Shown here: one piece after another, positions 52,699 through 61,893 of the stretch
Layout: every line of letters begins with the position of its first letter
Position numbering within the stretch: the first letter of the stretch is position 1
Notes under the pieces: model-generated
Told to the model about the DNA's origin: nothing
The model's database searches: none
Seen by the model: the letters and a program-made list of their open reading frames with translations, nothing else
NCBI RefSeq assembly: GCF_010548375.1
Contig: NZ_JAAGLY010000015.1
Location: forward strand, 1 to 64,000
Direction: 5' to 3'
Length of the DNA: 64,000 nt
Source: Streptomyces sp. SID13726
Lineage (GTDB): Bacteria > Actinomycetota > Actinomycetes > Streptomycetales > Streptomycetaceae
Made by a program: the position numbers and the translations under genes

Positions 52699-53859
52699 AT
52701 GACCGCAGTTGCCGCCAGCTGGCTACCCCTGAGCACCGGTGAACGCTCGGTGGCGATCGAGGTGCTCGTCCACGGCCCGCTGTCGCGCACCGAACTCGCC
52801 CACCGGCTCGACCTCTCCGCCGGCAGCCTCACCCGGCTGACCAAACCGCTCATCGAGTCGGGCCTGCTGATCGAGGTCCCCGAGGCGGGCGCCCCGGCCG
52901 AGGTCCGCCAGGGCCGTCCCTCGCAGCCCCTCGACGTCGTCGCCGAGTCCCGGTCCTTCGTCGGTTTCAAGATCACCGAGGACATGGTCTACGGCGTCGT
53001 CACCACCCTCAGGAGCGAGATCGTCGCCCGCCACGACCGACCCTTGGTCAGCCACGACCCGGCCCAGGTCGCCGACCTGCTCGCGGAGATGACGGGCGAG
53101 CTGGCCCGCGACCACCCGCGGCTCGCCGGTATCGGCATCGGTGTCGGCGGCTTCATCCAGGAGCGGGCCGTGGTCGGGGAGTCGCCGTTCCTGCGCTGGC
53201 GGGACGTGCCCCTGGGCGAACTCGTCGAGGAACGCACGGGGTTGCCGGTGGTCGTCGAGAACGACGTCGCCGCCCTCGTCGAGGCCGAGACCTGGTTCGG
53301 CGCCGGACGCGGCCTCGACCGCTTCGTCGTCCTCACCATCGGCGCCGGCATCGGCTACGGCCTCGTCCTGAACGGCCGACGCGTCCCGTACGCCGAGGAG
53401 GACCGGGGCTTCGGGCGGCACTGGATCATCGACCCCAACGGCCCGCTCACCCCCGACGGCACCCGCGGCAGCGCCGTCTCCCTGCTCACCATCCCCAACA
53501 TCCGCTACCAGGTACGGGCCGCCACCGGCCGCGACCACACCTACGAGGAGATCCTCGCCCTCGCCGCCGCCGGCGAGCCCATGCCCGCCCGGGTCGTCGA
53601 CGAGGCCGGACGCGCACTCGGTGTGCTGGTCGCCCAGATCGCCAACTTCGCCATGCCGCAGAAGATGCTGCTGGCCGGTGAGGGCGTCGGACTGATGGAC
53701 GTGGCCGCCAGGACCGTCGAGGACACCGTCCGCGCCCACCGGCACCCCCTCGCCGCCCCGATCGACCTGGAGACCCGGGTGTCCGACTTCCACGACTGGG
53801 CCCGCGGGGCAGCGGTGTTGGCGATCCAGGTGCTGGTCCTGGGTGTGGCCGAGGTGTGA
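52699..53859 (+). CDS. ROK-family transcriptional regulator lacking the zinc motif
   Basis: A 386-residue repressor. The N-terminal winged helix reads VLVHGPLSRTELAHRLDLSAGSLTRLTKPLIESGLL. The ROK domain has GFKITEDMVYGVVTTL, VVVENDVAALVEAETWFGAGRG and VLTIGAGIGYGLV. Where ROK proteins normally have the zinc motif CxCGxxGCxE, this one reads LTPDGTRGSAVSLLT, without any cysteine. Zinc would not be bound, though sugar sensing may persist. It is divergent from the sugar ABC operon and is its probable regulator. Confidence 0.92.
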   Translation: MTAVAASWLPLSTGERSVAIEVLVHGPLSRTELAHRLDLSAGSLTRLTKPLIESGLLIEVPEAGAPAEVRQGRPSQPLDVVAESRSFVGFKITEDMVYGVVTTLRSEIVARHDRPLVSHDPAQVADLLAEMTGELARDHPRLAGIGIGVGGFIQERAVVGESPFLRWRDVPLGELVEERTGLPVVVENDVAALVEAETWFGAGRGLDRFVVLTIGAGIGYGLVLNGRRVPYAEEDRGFGRHWIIDPNGPLTPDGTRGSAVSLLTIPNIRYQVRAATGRDHTYEEILALAAAGEPMPARVVDEAGRALGVLVAQIANFAMPQKMLLAGEGVGLMDVAARTVEDTVRAHRHPLAAPIDLETRVSDFHDWARGAAVLAIQVLVLGVAEV

Positions 53860-53922
53860 ACGGGGCCACGGTCCTTGACAGATGGACGTGATCAGTAACA
53901 CGGTCCGATATGCCCTTTTCTG

Positions 53923-53938
53923 CCGTGATTACTCACGG
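53923..53938. promoter_or_regulatory. Short inverted repeat
   Basis: CCGTGA-TTAC-TCACGG is a perfect 6-bp inverted repeat with a 4-bp centre, in the gap between the ROK gene and the small gene at 53960. It could be an operator for the small gene, or a weak terminator. TTGACA at 53875 is a good -35 but lacks a clear -10. Confidence 0.35.
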
Positions 53939-53959
53939 TGCCTTCACGTCCGGAGCCGT

Positions 53960-54145
53960 ATGCTTCACATCATGTCCACCACTGTTGAACCCGTGACCGA
54001 TCGATCGGCCGACGAGGTCAACGAGGAGATCCGGGCCCTGTGGCGCCGGGCGGGCGGGACACTGAGCGGCGAGCAGCGCGAGGAGTACCAGCGTCTCGTC
54101 CTGGAGTGGGCCGCCGCCGCTCCGCAGCCGGTCCGGGCGGCCTGA
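53960..54145 (+). CDS. Small conserved protein of unknown function
   Basis: A 61-residue protein, or 57 if the ATG at 53972 (MSTTVEPVTDR) is used. ATG 53960 has GGAG four bases upstream; 53972 has none. The core EVNEEIRALWRRAGGTLSGEQREEYQRLVLEWAAA predicts two amphipathic helices and is recognisable from short Streptomyces hypothetical proteins. No function known. A hairpin terminator follows directly. Confidence 0.75.
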   Translation: MLHIMSTTVEPVTDRSADEVNEEIRALWRRAGGTLSGEQREEYQRLVLEWAAAAPQPVRAA

Positions 54146-54167
54146 GCCCCGAGCACCACCTCGGGGC
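54146..54167. terminator. Hairpin terminator
   Basis: GCCCCGAG (54146-54153) pairs with CTCGGGGC (54160-54167) around a 6-nt loop, starting at the base after the stop codon of the small gene. Confidence 0.6.
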
Positions 54168-54200
54168 ATCATCGCCCCGTCCCTGGGCACCCCGGACGGG

Positions 54201-55022
54201 ATGGGCCCTCTTCTCGCACTGGCCTCGGCGGTCTGCTACGGCATCGTCGACTTCACCGGCGGCCTGCTGTCCCGCCGCGTGCACTTCGCCGCCGTAACCT
54301 TCCTCGGCCAACTGGGCGGCCTGCTGCTCGCCGCCACGGCCGCTCTGCTCCTGCCCGCCGACGCCGTGCACCCCGTCGACCTGCTGTGGGGCGCGCTCTC
54401 CGGAGTCGGAAGCGGCGCCGCCATGCACTTCCTCAACCGAGGCCTCAGCCACGGCGCGATGAGCGTGGTCGTGCCCGTCAGCGCCGTCACCGGGGTCGGG
54501 CTCTCCGTGGTGTGCGGAGTGCTGCTCGGAGACCGGCCGACCGTCGTGGCCTGGCTGGGGATCGTGCTCGCGGTGCCCGCGCTGTGGATGGTCGCGGGCG
54601 GCGGCACCGACAGCAGCGGGGGAGTCCCCGACGGACTGCTGGCCAGCGCCGGAGTCGCCCTCCAGTACATCGCCCTCGCCCAGGCCGGTGCGTCGAGCGG
54701 ACTCTGGCCGGTCGCCGCCGGCCGGGTGGCCGCCGTACTGGTCCTGCTGCCCGCAGCCGCCCGGCATCCCCGGCGGCTGCGCCTGCCGCCCGTGCGGTCC
54801 GCCCAGGCGGTCCTCGTCGGAGCGGGTGCCGCCCTCGGGCTCGTCCTGTATCTGCTCGCCGCCCAGCGGCAGTTGCTGGCCGTCGCCGTCGTCCTCGCCT
54901 CCCTGTACCCGGCCCTGCCCGTGATCCTGGGACTCGCCCTGCTGCACGAGCGGCTCGGCCGGAGGCAGTTGGCGGGTCTCGCGGGGGCGGCCGTCGCGAC
55001 CCTGCTGCTCAGCCTCGGCTGA
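54201..55022 (+). CDS. EamA/DMT-family transporter
   Basis: A 273-residue membrane protein with about ten predicted helices arranged as two five-helix EamA repeats. It begins MGPLLALASAVCYGIVDFTGGLLSRRV; ALSGVGSGAAMHFLNRGLSHG closes the first repeat and VVLASLYPALPVILGLALLHERLGRRQLAG closes the second, the usual place of the conserved glutamate. DMT transporters export metabolites such as amino acids; the substrate is not predictable. It is convergent with the protease gene at 55047. Confidence 0.88.
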   Translation: MGPLLALASAVCYGIVDFTGGLLSRRVHFAAVTFLGQLGGLLLAATAALLLPADAVHPVDLLWGALSGVGSGAAMHFLNRGLSHGAMSVVVPVSAVTGVGLSVVCGVLLGDRPTVVAWLGIVLAVPALWMVAGGGTDSSGGVPDGLLASAGVALQYIALAQAGASSGLWPVAAGRVAAVLVLLPAAARHPRRLRLPPVRSAQAVLVGAGAALGLVLYLLAAQRQLLAVAVVLASLYPALPVILGLALLHERLGRRQLAGLAGAAVATLLLSLG

Positions 55023-55046
55023 TCGGGCCGGGGCCGGGGTGAGCCC

Positions 55047-56414
55047 TCAGCCCCAAGTCGCCGAGTAGTAGCGCTGATACGCCCTGCGGTCCTGCTCCGA
55101 GCGGATGTACCGTGTCGCCACCAGCGCGATCAGGCTTCCCCCGACGACCAGCAGACCGGGACCGATGTTCCGGGTGTCCGTGAGGCGGCTCAGCAGCGGG
55201 GTGCCCTGCGCTCCGTCGACCGCCGCCGACGAACCGGGGGAGGCGGAGCCGGGAGCGATCGAACCCTGGTTGCCGGAGGCCGACGGCGCCGACGAGGGCG
55301 ACCCGGCCGCACCCGCCGGGTTCGACACGATCAGCTGCACGTTGAGTTCCTTCATCGCCTTCGTCACCGGCTCGAAGAACGTCGTCCCGCCCTGCGTGCA
55401 GTCGCCGCTGCCGCCCGAGGTGATGCCGAGCGCGATCCCCTCGGAGAACATCGGGCCGCCGCTGTCCCCGGGCTCGGCGCACACGTTCGTCTCGATGAGC
55501 CCGGTGACCGTGCCCTCCGGGTAGTTCACCGTGGCGTTGACCGACGTCACCTGACCGTCGCGCAGGCCGCTCGTGCTGCCGCTGCGGAACACCCGCTGGC
55601 CGATGGACGGATCACCCGCCCCGGTGATCTGCACACCCTTGCCGTTGCCGATGAACACGACCCCGGCGCCGTCCCCCGCCTTGCCGCTCGCGTACTGCAC
55701 CAGCGAGAAGTCGTTGCCGGGGAAGCTCTGCGTGACCGTCTTGCCCAGCTGGTTGGTGCCGCCCGTGTCCGCGAACCAGATCGAACCGGTCGGGCCGCAG
55801 TGACCGGCCGTCAGGATGAAGTCGCTCTGGCCGTTGGTCACGTTGAAGCCCGCCGAACAGCGTCCGCCGGTCGACAGGATCGGCTGCGCCCCGTTCAGCC
55901 GCGGCGTGAACGTGCCCTCGGTACGCTCCGTCTTCACGAACCCGCCGATGCCGTCCGCGACCCGTGTCATCCGCGACCAGTCGGACGCGGAGACGGTGCT
56001 GTCGCCCTGCACCACCACCTGGTTGGTCCGGTAGTCCATGGACCAGGCCGTCCCGGCGACGCGGGGGGCCGAACGCAGCGTCTTCGCCGCCGACTTGAGG
56101 TCGTCCATGCTGTGCTCGACGAGCTTCGCCTTCGCCCCGCCCCGGCGCACCTCGGCGGCCGTCCTCTCGTCGGTGACCGCGACGACGGGCTTGCCGTCGG
56201 CACCGATCCAGGTCCCGGCCGTACGGGAGGAGCCGAGTTCGGACACGAGATCGGCCCCTGTCTGCCCTGCCTCCTGCGCGTAGGTGCGCGGTACGGTGGT
56301 GGCGGGAGGCTCGCTCGCGACGGCCCGTGTGACCATCGCGCCTCCCAGGAGGAGTCCGCCGACTGCCGCCAGCCGTGTCACCCGCCGGACGACCCGTCGT
56401 CGTGCGTGCCTCAT
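55047..56414 (-). CDS. Streptogrisin-like serine protease with C-terminal membrane anchor
   Basis: A 455-residue secreted S1 protease. A basic signal sequence (MRHARRRVVRRVTRLAAVGG) is followed by a pro-region of about 170 residues in the alpha-lytic protease style. The triad is seen in FILTAGHCGP (His), PGNDFSLVQY (Asp) and NVCAEPGDSGGPMF (Ser). A Ser/Ala/Gly/Pro-rich linker and a final membrane helix, IGPGLLVVGGSLIALVATRYI, with a short charged tail would keep it on the cell surface, unlike freely secreted streptogrisins. ATG 56414 has GGGAG upstream. Confidence 0.92.
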   Translation of the reverse strand: MRHARRRVVRRVTRLAAVGGLLLGGAMVTRAVASEPPATTVPRTYAQEAGQTGADLVSELGSSRTAGTWIGADGKPVVAVTDERTAAEVRRGGAKAKLVEHSMDDLKSAAKTLRSAPRVAGTAWSMDYRTNQVVVQGDSTVSASDWSRMTRVADGIGGFVKTERTEGTFTPRLNGAQPILSTGGRCSAGFNVTNGQSDFILTAGHCGPTGSIWFADTGGTNQLGKTVTQSFPGNDFSLVQYASGKAGDGAGVVFIGNGKGVQITGAGDPSIGQRVFRSGSTSGLRDGQVTSVNATVNYPEGTVTGLIETNVCAEPGDSGGPMFSEGIALGITSGGSGDCTQGGTTFFEPVTKAMKELNVQLIVSNPAGAAGSPSSAPSASGNQGSIAPGSASPGSSAAVDGAQGTPLLSRLTDTRNIGPGLLVVGGSLIALVATRYIRSEQDRRAYQRYYSATWG

Positions 56415-56594
56415 GCATGGCTCCCGAACCAGAACAAGCGGTGTCAACACCGCGGGGCCCTCCGGTCGTTGAGCGCCCTCCTTGCATACGTGGCCCGGGC
56501 CGGGCGCGTTCACGACAGCCGGTGATCGGGTGTCAGGAGGGTCCGGCGAGGAGCGCCGGGCCGCCCCGGGCACCGGCCGCCTACACTTCCCGGC

Positions 56595-56975
56595 ATGGAC
56601 GACACGCCGCTGGAGCGGCTCGGCTCGGGCAAGTACCTGCTGCTCACCAGCTACCGGAAGAACGGCACCACGGTCGCCACCCCTGTGTGGGTGATCCGCG
56701 ACGGAGACGCGCTGGGCGTCTGGTCGGCCGCCGACGCCTGGAAGGTCAAGCGCATCCGAGCCCGCTCGGACGTCCTCGTCGGCCCCTGCGACGTACGCGG
56801 CAACCCGACCGGCGACCAGGTCCCGGCCACCGCCGAGATCTGCGACGCCCCGACCACCGCCCGCTACCGGAAACTCCTGGCCCGCAAGTACGGCGTCTTC
56901 GGGCGCCTCACCCTGCTGGGCAGCAGGCTGCGCCGGGGGCTGGACGGCACGGTCGGGATCCGCGTGACGCTGTGA
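56595..56975 (+). CDS. PPOX-class (F420/FMN split-barrel) oxidoreductase-like protein
   Basis: A 126-residue protein of the pyridoxamine 5'-phosphate oxidase-like split-barrel fold. YLLLTSYRKNGTTVATPVWVIRDGDALGVWSAADAWKVKRIRARSDVLVGPCDVRG matches the PPOX-class F420-dependent subgroup of actinobacteria, which reduces or oxidises small molecules with deazaflavin. Residue-level cofactor choice cannot be told from this short chain. It is convergent with the hydrolase gene, separated by a hairpin. Confidence 0.85.
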   Translation: MDDTPLERLGSGKYLLLTSYRKNGTTVATPVWVIRDGDALGVWSAADAWKVKRIRARSDVLVGPCDVRGNPTGDQVPATAEICDAPTTARYRKLLARKYGVFGRLTLLGSRLRRGLDGTVGIRVTL

Positions 56976-56978
56976 GAG

Positions 56979-57004
56979 GCGGGGCCCGGAATCCCGGGCC
57001 CCGC
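56979..57004. terminator. Bidirectional hairpin terminator
   Basis: GCGGGGCCCGG (56979-56989) pairs with CCGGGCCCCGC (56994-57004) around loop AATC, an 11-bp GC stem between the convergent genes ending at 56975 and 57010. Confidence 0.75.
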
Positions 57005-57009
57005 ACAGG

Positions 57010-59787
57010 TCAGGGCGCCTCGGCCCCGTCGAGCACCGTTCCGGTCAGCACCGGCCGGTCGGGCAGCGGCTCGGCGTCGTTGTCGGTGAGCGCCAGGCGC
57101 ATCGACTCGACCGGCTCGGCCACCTGGTCGTGGACGGTCGGCACCGAGAAGTCGGCGCCGGTGCTCCCGGCCGGGATGACCAGCCACACCCACAGGTTCG
57201 CCGCGGACAGCGGCCGCTCGGGGTCGGGCACGTCACCGGCCCACTCCGCCAGCCACCGCGGGTCCACGTCCTTGGTGGACAGCTCGGCGCCCTCGGTGAC
57301 CGGGAGCACCCGCAGCGGCTGCCAGAAGTCCACGGTCGAGGGCTTGTCCAGGGACAGCCGCCAGGTCAGCGCCTCGCCCTCGGCCACCCGGTCCGCGACC
57401 GGCGTCAGGGTGACCACCGGCGCCGGGTCGTCGTTCAGCGCGGTGACCCCGCCCCGGTGGTTGCCGACGACGGCGTTGCGGACGGCCTTGACGGCGATGT
57501 CGTGCCGCACGTCCTCGCCGTAGGCCGTGTCGCCCTTCACCTCGACCGGCACGTCGATCGCGTGGCTGCCTGGCCGCACGGTGACCAGCCGGTTCTCGGT
57601 CCGCCCGGTGCCCGGGTCGAGGACGTACACCCGGACCTGGCCGCTGCCGTGCCCGGAGATCTCGACCGGGACGCGGTAGGTACGGGTGCCGGAGTCGCCC
57701 TCCTGCACGCTGACGCGGCCCACGTCGACCCGCGGCAGCGCCGCCGCCCGGACCGCCGGGGTACCCGGAGCCCAGCCCCAGGCATCCATCAGCCAGGCCT
57801 GCCCCGACGCCGAACGAGGCGTCAGCTCAAGGGACTTGACGTGCCCGAGGTCGAGCCCGGCCCGTCCGGCCGCGGCCAGCGGCACGCGCACCTCGCGCGC
57901 CCAGTACGAGGAGGTGTTCGCGGAGCCCGGCAGCCCGTCCACCCGCACCTGACCCAGCGTGACCCGGCGGTTCGAGGAGTCGGTGACGGCCACGTCGAGC
58001 TTTGTGCCGGTCGTGTTCGGCGGTACGAAGACCCGCAGCGAGAGCTGCTGGGAGCCGCGCAGGGACAGCGGCTCGGCCGGAGTGACCCGCGCGGCCGTGC
58101 CCGGCGCCGACCACTTCAGGGCCACCGCGCCGCGGCCGGTCTCCTTCTCCGTCTCCCACCACGCGAAGTGCGGGGAGCTCCCGGGGGCCTCCGGATCGAG
58201 GCAGGCCACCGCCGGATCGGGGTCGATCGCGGAGCACAGCCGGGCCCCGCTCACCTTCACCCCGCCGTCGGGCAGGAAACCGCCGCTGCGGCGGCCGCCG
58301 ACCGCGTGGGTCAGCACCCGGGCCGGGTCGGCGGACGGGGCCCGCTTCCCGGACCCGTCGAGCAGCGGACGCACCCGGCCGTCCCCGGCGACGAAGAGCC
58401 GGGCCGCGGCGGCGATGTACGTGGAGCCCGCCCGGTGCTGCTGGGCGGCGGTCAGCCGGGTCGCGGCACCCGGCGAGCACACCGGGTCCGGCTGCTCCGG
58501 GTCGGACCCGAAGTCGTCCGAGGCCGGTGCCTCGGCCTCGCCCGGGGTCCACTCGCTGTTGAAGAAGTTGTGGTTGGCGCCCACCATGTAGACCGCGCTG
58601 TGCAGCGCGGCACCCCGGCTGATCCCGCGCGTCCCGTCGACGAAGTCCTCGCCCTGGAGGTCCGACACATCGCCGTCGCATCCCGGCAGCAGCGTCACCG
58701 AGGGCACGTCGGCGACCGGATTCTGGCCGAAGATCGTCGGTCCGATGAGCACGGTCCCGCGCACCTTCCAGCGCACCGGGCCCCGGTAGCCGTCCTGGGC
58801 GGCCGGCGGCGGGTAGAGGCTGTCCATGGCCGCCCGGTTGACGCCCTCACCGCCGCGCGAGTGCCCGACGAGCAGGACCCGGGACAGGTCCGCCTTCGCC
58901 GCCTCGCGCACGACGGCCGGGGCGGAGGACCGGTGGGCGGTCCACTCGGCCCACCGGGCCAGGTGCTGCCGTACCAGCGAGGAACGCGCCTGCGCCCCGG
59001 CGTCCTCGGTGCCGCCGTCCTGGGCGTTGATGCCGTTGGCCGAGATCGAGACCGTCACATAGCCCTGGGAGGCGAGCAGCCGCTGGTCGGCCAGATAGCC
59101 CTTGTCGCTCGGGATCGGCTTGTAGCCGTCCGCGCAGGGCCAGTCACCGGTCACGTCGTCCTCGCTGCCCGGCTTGTAGCAGGTGGCGTGGCGGCCGTGC
59201 AGGAACAGCGCGAGCGGCCGGCTGCCCGTGGCGCCCTTCGGCGCGACCACTTGGGCGCGCATCTCGATCGGGGTGGCGTACCCGGGCAGCCGCACCGGGG
59301 CGAGGTCGTACTCCCCGGTGACCGTGCGGTACGAGCCCGGCCTGCCCGGGTCGACAGCGTTCGCCGGAGCCTGCGCGGGGAGACGCGCCGCGCGCCCGGC
59401 CGGCTTCCCGCCGTCCTCGGCCGCCGCGTCCAACCGCCGCCCGGCCGCCGTCACTTGGAGGTCCTTCAGCCGCGCGGGCCGAGCCTCGTCGAGGGCGAGC
59501 CGGAAGGTCCGCCCGTCCTTCGCCGCCCGCGGCGCGCCGAGCAGCCGGTTCCCCGACCGGAACTCCACGCGCGCGTCCCCCATGGGCACGCGCTCGGGCG
59601 CACGCCAGACCAGCTCACGCCCCGTGCCCTTCCCGTCAATCCGCCAGCCGTGCGGCAGGCCGTCGTCCTGTCTCGCGCTCAACAGCCCCGAGTCCTGCGG
59701 CTGTTGGGCCTGTGCCAGTCCGGGCGAACCCGCCAGGGCCGCCAGTACCGCCACGGCGGTCACACATATTCGCCGGGCTCCGGTCAA
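57010..59787 (-). CDS. Large secreted alpha/beta hydrolase with C-terminal beta domains
   Basis: About 925 residues. I take TTG 59787 as start because GAGGAG lies just upstream and the product then opens with a signal peptide (MTGARRICVTAVAVLAALAG, cleavage near AQA-QQ). An alpha/beta hydrolase domain spans about residues 140-480: PLALFLHGRHATCY near the oxyanion hole, VLLVGHSRGGEGVNRAAMDS with the nucleophile serine, and MVGANHNFFNSEW with the probable catalytic histidine. The C-terminal 400 residues are beta-sandwich domains, including Calx-beta-like stretches (VSVQEGDSGTRTYRVPVEI, AEGEALTWRLSLDKP). Substrate unknown; a lipase, esterase or polymer hydrolase is possible. Confidence 0.83.
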   Translation of the reverse strand: MTGARRICVTAVAVLAALAGSPGLAQAQQPQDSGLLSARQDDGLPHGWRIDGKGTGRELVWRAPERVPMGDARVEFRSGNRLLGAPRAAKDGRTFRLALDEARPARLKDLQVTAAGRRLDAAAEDGGKPAGRAARLPAQAPANAVDPGRPGSYRTVTGEYDLAPVRLPGYATPIEMRAQVVAPKGATGSRPLALFLHGRHATCYKPGSEDDVTGDWPCADGYKPIPSDKGYLADQRLLASQGYVTVSISANGINAQDGGTEDAGAQARSSLVRQHLARWAEWTAHRSSAPAVVREAAKADLSRVLLVGHSRGGEGVNRAAMDSLYPPPAAQDGYRGPVRWKVRGTVLIGPTIFGQNPVADVPSVTLLPGCDGDVSDLQGEDFVDGTRGISRGAALHSAVYMVGANHNFFNSEWTPGEAEAPASDDFGSDPEQPDPVCSPGAATRLTAAQQHRAGSTYIAAAARLFVAGDGRVRPLLDGSGKRAPSADPARVLTHAVGGRRSGGFLPDGGVKVSGARLCSAIDPDPAVACLDPEAPGSSPHFAWWETEKETGRGAVALKWSAPGTAARVTPAEPLSLRGSQQLSLRVFVPPNTTGTKLDVAVTDSSNRRVTLGQVRVDGLPGSANTSSYWAREVRVPLAAAGRAGLDLGHVKSLELTPRSASGQAWLMDAWGWAPGTPAVRAAALPRVDVGRVSVQEGDSGTRTYRVPVEISGHGSGQVRVYVLDPGTGRTENRLVTVRPGSHAIDVPVEVKGDTAYGEDVRHDIAVKAVRNAVVGNHRGGVTALNDDPAPVVTLTPVADRVAEGEALTWRLSLDKPSTVDFWQPLRVLPVTEGAELSTKDVDPRWLAEWAGDVPDPERPLSAANLWVWLVIPAGSTGADFSVPTVHDQVAEPVESMRLALTDNDAEPLPDRPVLTGTVLDGAEAP

Positions 59788-59973
59788 TGGTTCTCTCCTC
59801 AACACCCTGAGCGCAGGCGTCCCTTCGGTACCGGGCGCCTCTCGCGTCACGGAGGACGGGGGAGCACTGTCTGTGGGTTGTCTGTGCGGGCGAATCGAGC
59901 ACGGTCGAGCGTCGTGATCAAGCCAGACGGGATGCGGGGACTAGGGAAGAACGGGACGGGGGAGGCGCTTGCC

Positions 59974-61326
59974 ATGAGTCGAACTCCCCACCTCCGCGCA
60001 GCAGTCGTCGGCACCGGTCACCGAGCCCAGCTGTTCACCCGGGCCCTCGCCGCCCGCCCCGGCCACCGGGTCGCCGCGCTGTGCGACCCCAGCCCCACCC
60101 GCATGGCCTTCCACAACCGCCTGCTGACCGAGGCGGGCGAACCCGCCGCCGACCGCTGGGAACCCGACCGCTTCGCCGACCTGCTCGGCAAGGAGGGCAT
60201 CGACGAGGTCGTCGTCACCACCGTCGACGCCGAACACGACCGCTACATCGTCCCGGCCCTGAAGGCGGGCTGCCGGGTCGTCACCGAGAAGCCGATGACC
60301 GTCGACGCGGAGCGCTGCGCCCGCATCCTGGACACCGTGCGGGAGACCGGCAACTCCCTCACCGTCGCCTTCAACTACCGCTTCAACCCCGTCCACGAGA
60401 AGGTCCGCGCCCTGCTCGCCGACGGGGCGATCGGCGAGATCCTCTCCGTCCACTTCGAGTGGCTCCTCGACACCCGGCACGGCGCCGACTACTTCCGCCG
60501 CTGGCACCGCGAGAAGCATCTGAGCGGCGGCCTCATGGTCCACAAGTCGAGCCACCACTTCGACCTGGTCAACTGGTGGCTCGCCGACGAGCCGCAGGAC
60601 GTCTTCGGCTACGGGCGGCTCGGCTTCTACGGCCGTGAGGCGGGCGAACGCCACGGCCTGCGCCGCGACTACACCCGGGCGCACGGGGAGAGTCCGGCCG
60701 ACGACGACCCCTACGCCCTCGACCTCACGGCCGACGACACCCTGCGCGCCCTGTACCTGGACGCCGAGCGGGACGACGGATACGTCCGCGACCGCAACGT
60801 CTTCGACGGGCCCGTCACCATCGAGGACGACATGGCGCTCCTGGTCCGCCACACCCGGGGCGCGACCATGACGTACCACCTCACCGCGTACTCCCCGTGG
60901 GAGGGCTACCGGGTCATGTTCAACGGCAGCGCGGGCCGGCTGGAACTGGAGGTGGAGGAGAGCCGCTGGCAGGCGCCCCTGACCCGGATCACCTCGGCGA
61001 GCGGGGCACTGCACGGGGACACCGCCGCCGATCACGCGGGCGGAGCGCGCCTGACCCTGCGGCCGCTCTGGCAGCCCCCGGTCGACGTACCGCTCGTCAC
61101 CGCACACGAGGCCCACGGCGGGGGAGACCCACGCATGCTCGACGCGCTCTTCGGACCCGTGGGTTCCGGGGCTGGAACCGCGCACGAGGACACCGGCGCC
61201 GCCACGCATCCGACGGCCACCGAACGGGACGGCGCGCTGGCGCTGGGCGTGGGCCTTGCGGCCAACCGGTGCTTCGGGACGGGGCAGCCGGTGCGGGTGC
61301 GGGAGTTGATACCGGGCGCGTGGTGA
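59974..61326 (+). CDS. Gfo/Idh/MocA-family oxidoreductase
   Basis: A 450-residue NAD(P)-dependent oxidoreductase starting MSRTPHLRAAVVGTGHRAQLF behind GGGGGAGG. The family lysine is in GCRVVTEKPMTVDAERC near residue 100, and the catalytic-region histidines appear in GGLMVHKSSHHFDLVNWWLAD near residue 188. It is of the longer, 430-450-residue type often found in sugar or aminocyclitol catabolism. It stands alone; the sugar ABC locus 7 kb away has a second, different member, so each probably has its own substrate. Confidence 0.9.
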   Translation: MSRTPHLRAAVVGTGHRAQLFTRALAARPGHRVAALCDPSPTRMAFHNRLLTEAGEPAADRWEPDRFADLLGKEGIDEVVVTTVDAEHDRYIVPALKAGCRVVTEKPMTVDAERCARILDTVRETGNSLTVAFNYRFNPVHEKVRALLADGAIGEILSVHFEWLLDTRHGADYFRRWHREKHLSGGLMVHKSSHHFDLVNWWLADEPQDVFGYGRLGFYGREAGERHGLRRDYTRAHGESPADDDPYALDLTADDTLRALYLDAERDDGYVRDRNVFDGPVTIEDDMALLVRHTRGATMTYHLTAYSPWEGYRVMFNGSAGRLELEVEESRWQAPLTRITSASGALHGDTAADHAGGARLTLRPLWQPPVDVPLVTAHEAHGGGDPRMLDALFGPVGSGAGTAHEDTGAATHPTATERDGALALGVGLAANRCFGTGQPVRVRELIPGAW

Positions 61327-61381
61327 GACCCGAAGTCCCGCTGATCAGGCCGGAGTTGACGGACCGCTGACCGGCGGCCCG

Positions 61382-61774
61382 TCAGCTCCAGGCGCGGTAG
61401 GGCTCGTCGACGAGCTGGAAGACCGGCTCGCCGCGCACCGGGTCCTTGGCCGTCGACATGCGCACCCGGTCACCGCTGTGGATCGCGGCGGCCGGGCCCG
61501 TGACCCGGCCCCGGACCACGAAGCCCTCGGCCAGTTCGACCAGCGACACATTGCGCGCGGCGGGGGTGTTGCGGTGCACCACCGTGGAGTGGCGGACCGT
61601 GCCCACGCCCTCGCTGCGCTCGGTGCGCAGTTCGCTGCCCTGGCAGACCGGGCACAGCAGCCGGTGGTACATCGCCGTCGCGCACCAGGCGCAGCGCTGG
61701 AAGAGGATCGCGTCGGTCGCCGGGGCGGCGGGCTCCAGAAGACCCGTCGAGGAGCCGACTGACTGACGAGCCAT
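61382..61774 (-). CDS. DUF35 / OB-fold protein with rubredoxin-like zinc ribbon
   Basis: A 130-residue protein. The zinc ribbon is Cys-x2-Cys-x8-Cys-x2-Cys (CAWCATAMYHRLLCPVCQ near residue 28), followed by an OB-fold with VGTVRHSTVVHRNTP and VSLVELAEGFVVRGRVTG. DUF35 proteins usually partner acyl-CoA or thiolase-like enzymes, for example as acetyl-CoA acyltransferase accessory subunits, but none is adjacent. The ATG is at 61774. A palindrome 120 bp upstream matches the operator before the TetR gene at 61983, suggesting common control. Confidence 0.85.
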   Translation of the reverse strand: MARQSVGSSTGLLEPAAPATDAILFQRCAWCATAMYHRLLCPVCQGSELRTERSEGVGTVRHSTVVHRNTPAARNVSLVELAEGFVVRGRVTGPAAAIHSGDRVRMSTAKDPVRGEPVFQLVDEPYRAWS

Positions 61775-61893
61775 GGTGCCTGAGTGGTGGTACACGCTGG
61801 TCAACTCCCTGCGCTCGGCCGGAATCCCCCGTGCGCGGTCACCGTGCACGGACATGCCCGGTTCGCTGTGCCACCGTGCACGCGCCCAGCGTA

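Noticed and set aside
57130..59973. A giant plus-strand frame running into the oxidoreductase at 59974
   Set aside because: The part before 59974 is antisense to the secreted hydrolase; the true gene begins at the ATG with GGGGGAGG upstream and the Rossmann motif right after it.
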